A stretch of 6,070 bases of DNA, from positions 1 to 6,070 of the forward strand of contig DATLQT010000057.1 of the NCBI GenBank assembly GCA_035535055.1. The letters are read 5' to 3'. Each line of letters begins with the position of its first letter. The first letter of the stretch is position 1. Source of the DNA: UBA6019 sp035535055 (GTDB lineage: Bacteria; Chloroflexota; Dormibacteria; Dormibacterales; Dormibacteraceae). The position numbers and the translations under genes are program-made. This document shows, in pieces, positions 1-6,070 of the stretch. The notes beneath the pieces are model-generated. The model was given only the letters and a program-made list of their open reading frames with translations. It was not told the origin of the DNA and searched no databases.

Positions 1-27
1 CTCACGGTCGCCAGAGTCAAGTTATAG
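1..27 (+). CDS. C-terminal end of an unidentified upstream gene (partial)
   Basis: In the first reading frame the window opens with eight codons reading LTVARVKL, then TAG (25-27) and immediately TGA (28-30). The cpaF ribosome binding site begins about 16 bases later, which is the spacing expected if a gene ends here and cpaF is next in the same operon. Tad clusters often have cpaB- or cpaE-like genes upstream of cpaF, but eight residues are too few to identify anything. It could also be chance non-coding sequence. The tandem stops are in frame with cpaF, so they also prevent cpaF from starting further upstream. Confidence 0.3.
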   Translation, partial: LTVARVKL

Positions 28-57
28 TGACCGCGCAGATTTCCCAGGGAGGATTCA

Positions 58-1188
58 ATGGCAGTTCGAATTCCCGGTATCGACCTTCAGGAGTACTACG
101 CCCAGCTCGGGCCGATCCAGCCGGTGATCGAGGACGACAGGGTCACCGAGGTGATGGTCAACGGCATCGACCACGTCTACGTGGAAATGGCGGGCAAGGT
201 CGTGCTAACGGGAATCAAGTTCCAGGACGAGGACCAGCTGCTCAACGTCATCCAGTTCATCGTCCGCTCGGTTGGACGCCGGATCGACGAGCGCACCCCG
301 CTGGCGGACGCCCGTCTCGCCGACGGCTCCCGCGTCAACGCCGTGATCCGGCCGCTTGCCATCGACGGCCCGCTGCTGACGATCCGGAAGTTCGCCAAGG
401 ACCCTTTCCAGGTCGAGGACCTAATCCGCTTCGGGAGCTGCACTGAGGGCGGGTTCGGTTTCCTGAAAGCGACAGTGCTGGCGAAGGCAAACATCATCAT
501 CTCTGGCGGCACCGGCACCGGCAAGACGACCTTCCTCAACGTGCTGAGCGGCTTCATCCCCGCCGAGGACCGGATCGTCACCATCGAGGACGCCGCCGAG
601 CTGCAACTCCACCAGGAGCACGTCTGCCGGATGGAGACGCGGCCCAAGGACATCAATGGAGAGGGCGAGGTCACCATCCAGCGCCTCGTCATCAACAGCC
701 TGCGCATGCGCCCCGAGCGAATAGTCGTCGGCGAGTGCCGCGGCGGAGAAGCCCTCGACATGCTGCAGGCGATGAACACCGGCCACGACGGGTCGATGAC
801 CACGATCCACGCCAACACCCCTCGCGACGCCCTCGCCCGCCTCGAGACCCTGGTCCTGATGTCGGGGATCGAGCTCCCCGTCAAGGCCATCCGCCAGCAG
901 GTCGCCGGCGCGATCAACATCTTCTGCCAGCTGAACCGCCTTCGCGACGGCTCCCGCCGGGTGACGTCGATCACCGAGGTGACGGGCATGGAAGGCGAGA
1001 CGATCACCATGCAGGAGATCTTCGTTTTCGAGTCCCAGGGCGCGGGGCCGGACGGCAAGATCATCGGCAACTTCAAGCCCACCGGCATCCGTCCCAAGAT
1101 CCTCGACCGGATGTTTTCCATGGGCCTCCAGCTGCCGGCCGAGATCCAGACGCTCTTCCCCGACCCGAGAATGATGGCTCAGCGGTAA
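58..1188 (+). CDS. cpaF: CpaF/TadA-family secretion ATPase (Tad pilus motor)
   Basis: 376 aa. A cytoplasmic hexameric ATPase of the type II/IV secretion superfamily that powers assembly of Tad/Flp pili or a related export machine at the inner membrane. Visible motifs: an N-terminal-domain signature around EVMVNG (31-36); Walker A GGTGTGKT (150-157); Asp box RIVTIEDAAEL (172-182); Walker B region RIVVGE with E226; His box TGHDGSMTTIHAN (241-253). The ATG follows a strong Shine-Dalgarno, AGGGAGGA at 46-53, with a 4-nt gap. In-frame stops at 25-30 exclude an earlier start. CpaF proteins usually have several dozen more residues before the LGPI..VTEVMVNG block, so this is a short form. No tadB/tadC pilus-platform genes follow; the next gene is hpf after a 207-nt gap. 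The family call is firm. The exact system served (Tad pilus or another TadA-type machine) is inferred. Confidence 0.93.
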   Translation: MAVRIPGIDLQEYYAQLGPIQPVIEDDRVTEVMVNGIDHVYVEMAGKVVLTGIKFQDEDQLLNVIQFIVRSVGRRIDERTPLADARLADGSRVNAVIRPLAIDGPLLTIRKFAKDPFQVEDLIRFGSCTEGGFGFLKATVLAKANIIISGGTGTGKTTFLNVLSGFIPAEDRIVTIEDAAELQLHQEHVCRMETRPKDINGEGEVTIQRLVINSLRMRPERIVVGECRGGEALDMLQAMNTGHDGSMTTIHANTPRDALARLETLVLMSGIELPVKAIRQQVAGAINIFCQLNRLRDGSRRVTSITEVTGMEGETITMQEIFVFESQGAGPDGKIIGNFKPTGIRPKILDRMFSMGLQLPAEIQTLFPDPRMMAQR

Positions 1189-1196
1189 ACGGCGCA

Positions 1197-1219
1197 AGAG
1201 GGGGCAGGCCCTCTCTGCC
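1197..1219 (+). terminator. GC-rich hairpin after cpaF, possible terminator
   Basis: Eight bases past the cpaF stop, AGAGGG (1197-1202) is complementary to CCCTCT (1209-1214) around a 6-nt loop. An alternative stem, GGCAG (1203-1207) with CTGCC (1215-1219), uses the same bases. No T-run follows, so it is not a classical intrinsic terminator, although T-poor hairpins at gene ends are common in GC-rich bacteria. The position suggests transcription end or mRNA 3' protection for the cpaF unit. Confidence 0.3.
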
Positions 1220-1229
1220 GGAGCTCGCC

Positions 1230-1308
1230 CTCTCGGGGCAGCGCATAACGTCGATCCTTGAACAACTCAATTTGCCGGGATGAACCCGGCTTATGCGCCG
1301 CTCGAGAG
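1230..1308. repeat. Long imperfect inverted repeat with apical hairpin
   Basis: A perfect 8-bp inverted repeat, GCGCATAA (1241-1248) and TTATGCGC (1291-1298), extends outward. Past one A/C mismatch come three pairs (1237-1239 with 1300-1302, one of them G-T), a single-base bulge at 1236, then CTCTCG (1230-1235) with CGAGAG (1303-1308). Inside lie a perfect 6-bp GC hairpin, GCCGGG (1274-1279) with CCCGGC (1285-1290) around a 5-nt loop, and a weak TTGA/TCAA hairpin (1258-1261, 1267-1270). The apical hairpin abuts the outer stem, giving a branched fold. It sits between the convergence point of the cpaF unit and the hpf leader. It could be a terminator, an RNA leader element or a protein/recombination site; the sequence does not decide. 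The base pairing is seen directly; any function is inference. Confidence 0.5.
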
Positions 1309-1350
1309 CCGCGGGTCTCGGCGCGATGGGCCGGCGCTGATCCCCGGGCC

Positions 1351-1356
1351 TACACT
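1351..1356 (+). promoter_or_regulatory. Possible -10 box for the hpf operon
   Basis: TACACT fits the TAnnnT pattern of a sigma-70-type -10 element and lies 39 nt before the hpf start, a reasonable distance for a short leader. No convincing -35 (TTGnnn) is present 16-18 nt upstream; that stretch is GC-rich. A promoter somewhere in 1189-1395 is expected because cpaF and hpf have unrelated roles, but this particular box is a weak call. Confidence 0.22.
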
Positions 1357-1395
1357 CAGGAAGGCATACAGCCCTCTGACCGGGAGGCCCACGAC

Positions 1396-1938
1396 ATGAA
1401 GGTTGTCATCCACGATCGGACCGAGGAGCTGGCGCCTCGCCTGCGCGGGTACACGCAGCGCCGGCTGGAGAAGCTGGGCCGTCATTTCAGACCCGTGCTG
1501 GACGCCGAGGTCCTCTTCACCGCGGAGTCGAAGAGGGGAGGGGAGAACGAAAAGGCGGTCAAGATCCTCGTCCATATGGACGGCCGCAAACACCCGGTCC
1601 TGAGCGCCGAGGAGCATGGCAAGGACCTCCAGGCCGCCCTCGACCTGGCGCTCGAGAAGGTCGATCGCCAGGTCCTCAAGCTGAAGGACAGGATCGTCCA
1701 CAAGCATCGCGCCGGACCCGACGACGGCGAGGCCCCGGCGGTGTCCGATACGGTTACCGAAGGTCCCGAGCGGGTAATAACCCGGGTGAAGGCCGAATCG
1801 GTGAGCCAGGCCATGGACGCGCTGGAGGCTAATGGGCACCTCTTCCACCTCTTCCTGGATGAGGACAACGGCGAGCTCAACCTGATCTACCGGCGGGCCG
1901 ACGGGACGGTGTCGATCATCGAGCCCAGGATCACCTGA
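1396..1938 (+). CDS. hpf: Ribosome hibernation promoting factor, long form
   Basis: 180 aa. Binds the decoding region of the small ribosomal subunit when growth slows; in long-form HPFs the C-terminal domain pairs two 70S ribosomes into an inactive 100S dimer. The N-terminal RaiA/HPF domain covers about residues 1-100, opening MKVVIHDRTEELAPRLRGY and ending in a helix rich in K and D/E. A charged linker (about 101-123) leads to the C-terminal dimerisation domain (about 124-180), recognisable from VKAESVSQAMDALEANGH, LFLDED.GELNLIYRRADG and the final IIEP. The ATG has a good Shine-Dalgarno, GGGAGG at 1382-1387, 8 nt away. The frame stays open back to a TTG at 1258, but those 46 codons have no HPF similarity. 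It is followed by secA after 31 nt, an arrangement known from Firmicutes and other Terrabacteria. Confidence 0.95.
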   Translation: MKVVIHDRTEELAPRLRGYTQRRLEKLGRHFRPVLDAEVLFTAESKRGGENEKAVKILVHMDGRKHPVLSAEEHGKDLQAALDLALEKVDRQVLKLKDRIVHKHRAGPDDGEAPAVSDTVTEGPERVITRVKAESVSQAMDALEANGHLFHLFLDEDNGELNLIYRRADGTVSIIEPRIT

Positions 1939-1947
1939 AAACGAACA

Positions 1948-1958
1948 GAGGAGCGGAG
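1948..1958 (+). promoter_or_regulatory. Ribosome binding site for the TTG start of secA
   Basis: The purine-rich run GAGGAGCGGAG lies in the 31-nt hpf-secA gap. Its 3' GGAG (1955-1958) is 11 nt from the TTG at 1970. No ATG or GTG in this frame lies between the hpf stop and the TTG, and the residues from TTG onward (MAFFSRLLDPNE) match how SecA proteins normally begin, so site and start support each other. Confidence 0.6.
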
Positions 1959-1969
1959 ACTCAGACCAA

Positions 1970-4613
<2,644 letters not shown>

Positions 4614-4624
<11 letters not shown>

Positions 4625-5724
4625 CGCCCAGGCCGACTACTCGCCCCAAGAGCTGCTCGATCGGATCGTGCGGCTGAAGGAGCATCTTTGACCTGCCGGC
4701 CAAGGAGAAGCGCTCGCTCGAGCTAGAGGAGCTCCTCGGTAGACCGGGAGCCTGGGACGAGCCCGGCCAGGCCGGCCGCACGGCCCAGGAGGCGGCCCTG
4801 CTACGCGCCGAGGTCGAGGACTGGGGGAAGCTCGAGGCAAGGGCCCGCGACCTCGTCGAACTGGCGTCGATGGAGGACCCGGAGATGGCCGGACAGCTGC
4901 TCCAGGAGTCGGACCAGCTCTCGGCCGAGCTGGCCCGCCGCGAGCTGGAGCTGCTCTTCACTGATCCCTATTCGTCCCACAATGCGATGGTCTCGATCAG
5001 CCCGGGCGCGGGCGGGGTGGACTCGCAGGACTGGGCCGAGATGCTGATGCGGACCTACACCCACTGGGCGGAGCGGCACCGCTTCAAGGCCGAGGTGCTC
5101 GACCTAGCGCCGGGCGACCAGGCCGGGATCAAGGGCGTGACGCTGTTGATCCAGGGCTCGCGGGCGTACGGCCTGCTGCGCTCGGAGCACGGCGTCCACC
5201 GCCTGGTCCGGATCTCGCCCTTCGATCAGAATCACCGGCGCCACACCTCCTTCGCGCTGGTCGAGGTCCTGCCCGAGCTGGAGGAGGAGGAGGCCGTGGT
5301 CGAGATCGACCCCGACGACATCCGGATCGACACCTACCGGTCCAGCGGGGCCGGCGGCCAGCACGTCAACAAGACCGAGTCGGCGATCCGAATCACGCAC
5401 ATCCCGAGCGGGATCGTGGTCACCTGCCAGAACGAGCGCTCCCAGATCAAGAACCGGGAGATCGCCATGAAGATGCTGCGTGCCCGCCTCTTCGAGCGCC
5501 AGCAGATGCTCGCCGCCAAGCAGATCGACGACCTGAAGGGACAGATGCTGCCCGCCGAGTTCGGGTCCCAGATCCGCAACTACACGCTGCAGCCGTACAC
5601 GCTGGTCAAGGACGTGCGTACCGGGGTCGAGGTCGGCAACGTTCAGGCCGTGCTCGAAGATGGCGATATCGACGTGTTCATCGAGGCCTGGCTGCGCTGG
5701 AAACTCTCGGAGGGCAATGCCTAG
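4614..5724 (+). CDS. prfB: Peptide chain release factor 2, with +1 programmed frameshift
   Basis: 369 aa if read as codons 1-25 (4614-4688), a +1 shift, then 4690-5724. RF2 recognises UGA and UAA in the ribosomal A site and triggers release of the finished protein. The stop-codon recognition motif SPF is at about 201-203 and the catalytic GGQ at 247-249 within SGAGGQHVNKTES; E. coli RF2 has them at 205-207 and 250-252 in 365 aa. The N-terminal helical domain continues smoothly across the shift: LKEHLDLPAKEKR aligns with the E. coli LRGYLDYDAKKER region, followed by a PxxWxEP-like block (RPGAWDEP). The zero frame ends at TGA 4689-4691. The ATG lies inside the end of secA (11-nt overlap) with no clear Shine-Dalgarno, so translational coupling to secA is likely. 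The gene ends in TAG, read by RF1. A gene caller ignoring recoding would start at an internal ATG (4870) and lose 85 residues. Confidence 0.95.
4677..4692 (+). promoter_or_regulatory. prfB programmed +1 frameshift signal
   Basis: The site reads AAGGAG, CAT, CTT, TGA, C. The internal Shine-Dalgarno-like AAGGAG (4677-4682) sits exactly 3 nt before the CTT slippery codon (4686-4688), which is followed by in-frame TGA (4689-4691) and C. E. coli prfB has the same layout (AGGGGG, TAT, CTT, TGA, C). When RF2 is scarce the ribosome pauses at UGA, the Leu-tRNA slips forward onto UUU, and GAC (Asp) is read next. When RF2 is plentiful, a 25-residue peptide is released. This is the known autoregulation of RF2 level. 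Confidence 0.95.
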
Positions 5725-6070
5725 AGCGGCCGCCGTCGTCATGGCCGGCCTTCTCCTGGCGGCCTGTGGAGGCGGCGCCCACCCGCGGCCCGCCGAGCCT
5801 TCGCCGTCAGCGTCGACACCACCTTCGCCACGGGCCGCCGCCAGCCCCAGCCCGATCGCGCAACTGGGTCCCGGCAGCCTGACGCTCGCGGAGGAGGTCG
5901 GTGCTGTGATCATGGCCGGCTTCCAGGGACCGGCCACCGACTCCGTTCTGGCCGACTGGAGGCAGCGCCAGTTCGGCGGCCTGCTGGTGGTCAACCTGAA
6001 CCACAACGCCTCCAGCCCGGACCAGATGACGGCTTTCGTGGCCGCCGTCAGGGCGGCGAACCGGCACCGC
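5717..6070 (+). CDS. Lipoprotein with N-terminal part of a GH3 (NagZ-like) domain, cut by window end
   Basis: 118 codons are visible, with no stop before the window ends. Residues 1-17 (MPRAAAVVMAGLLLAAC) form a lipoprotein signal: Arg3, a hydrophobic core, and lipobox LAAC with Cys17 as the lipidation site. A Pro/Ser/Ala-rich linker (about 18-53) would hold the enzyme away from the membrane. From about 54, LTLAEEVGAVIMAGF and FGGLLVVNLNHN.SSPDQM match the start of family 3 glycoside hydrolases of the beta-N-acetylhexosaminidase type, which trim GlcNAc-containing wall fragments or glycans. The catalytic Asp and the KHFPG-type motif would lie beyond the window, so activity cannot be judged. 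The ATG overlaps prfB by 8 nt and follows GGAGGG (5709-5714) by only 2 nt. A second ATG at 5741 would remove the charged N-terminus of the signal peptide and is less likely. It could be a catalytically dead GH3-like protein. Confidence 0.8.
   Translation, partial: MPRAAAVVMAGLLLAACGGGAHPRPAEPSPSASTPPSPRAAASPSPIAQLGPGSLTLAEEVGAVIMAGFQGPATDSVLADWRQRQFGGLLVVNLNHNASSPDQMTAFVAAVRAANRHR

Noticed and set aside
1241..1298. Integron attC-like recombination site
   Set aside because: GCATAAC followed by an inverted TTATGC loosely recalls attC core boxes, but the required RYYYAAC and GTTRRRY are not both met, and the flanking genes are core genes, not cassettes.
1258..1395. 46-codon N-terminal extension of hpf from a TTG
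   Set aside because: The HPF domain begins exactly at the ATG at 1396, which has a good Shine-Dalgarno; the extension has no family similarity and overlaps the folded region.
4689..4691. prfB as a pseudogene broken by an in-frame TGA
   Set aside because: The TGA is embedded in a perfect recoding signal with canonical spacing, and homology resumes in the +1 frame at the next codon.
4870..5724. prfB as a 284-aa protein starting at an internal ATG
   Set aside because: It would delete the conserved N-terminal helical domain, which is present across the frameshift site from 4614.
5104..6006. 300-codon minus-strand frame opposite prfB and the lipoprotein gene
   Set aside because: It crosses two well-supported + strand genes and shows no recognisable domain; composition is that of an antisense shadow.

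Overview
This is a GC-rich bacterial window. Every recognisable gene lies on the + strand, and together they cover nearly all of it. The order hpf - secA - prfB, a long-form hibernation factor, a SecA with a C-terminal zinc-binding tail and a Tad-type ATPase next door point to a high-GC Terrabacteria-type lineage such as Chloroflexota, Dormibacterota or a neighbour of the Actinomycetota. That placement is inference from gene order and protein style; the window holds no marker that fixes the phylum.

Layout. 1-27: probable last codons of an upstream gene, ending in two stops in a row. 58-1188: CpaF/TadA secretion ATPase, the motor of a Tad-type pilus or related export system; it lacks most of the usual N-terminal extension and is not followed by tadB/tadC. 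1189-1395: the only sizeable gap, holding a long imperfect inverted repeat with an apical hairpin, a second hairpin just after the cpaF stop, alternative pairings and a weak -10-like box. 1396-1938: hpf. 1970-4624: secA from a TTG start. 4614-5724: prfB (release factor 2), overlapping the end of secA and interrupted by an in-frame TGA inside a textbook +1 programmed frameshift site. 5717 to the window end: N-terminal part of a lipoprotein with the beginning of a family 3 glycoside hydrolase (NagZ-like) domain, overlapping the end of prfB.

How the genes fit together. hpf, secA, prfB and the lipoprotein gene are tightly packed (31-nt gap, then 11-nt and 8-nt overlaps), so they are probably one transcript. 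They serve ribosome storage, protein export, translation termination and probably cell-wall sugar hydrolysis. The cpaF gene looks like the end of a separate transcription unit, with the structured gap as the boundary.

I found no undescribed multi-gene system. The strongest non-routine signal is the prfB recoding site, which is known biology but splits the gene for a simple ORF caller. The least explained signal is the folded intergenic region upstream of hpf.
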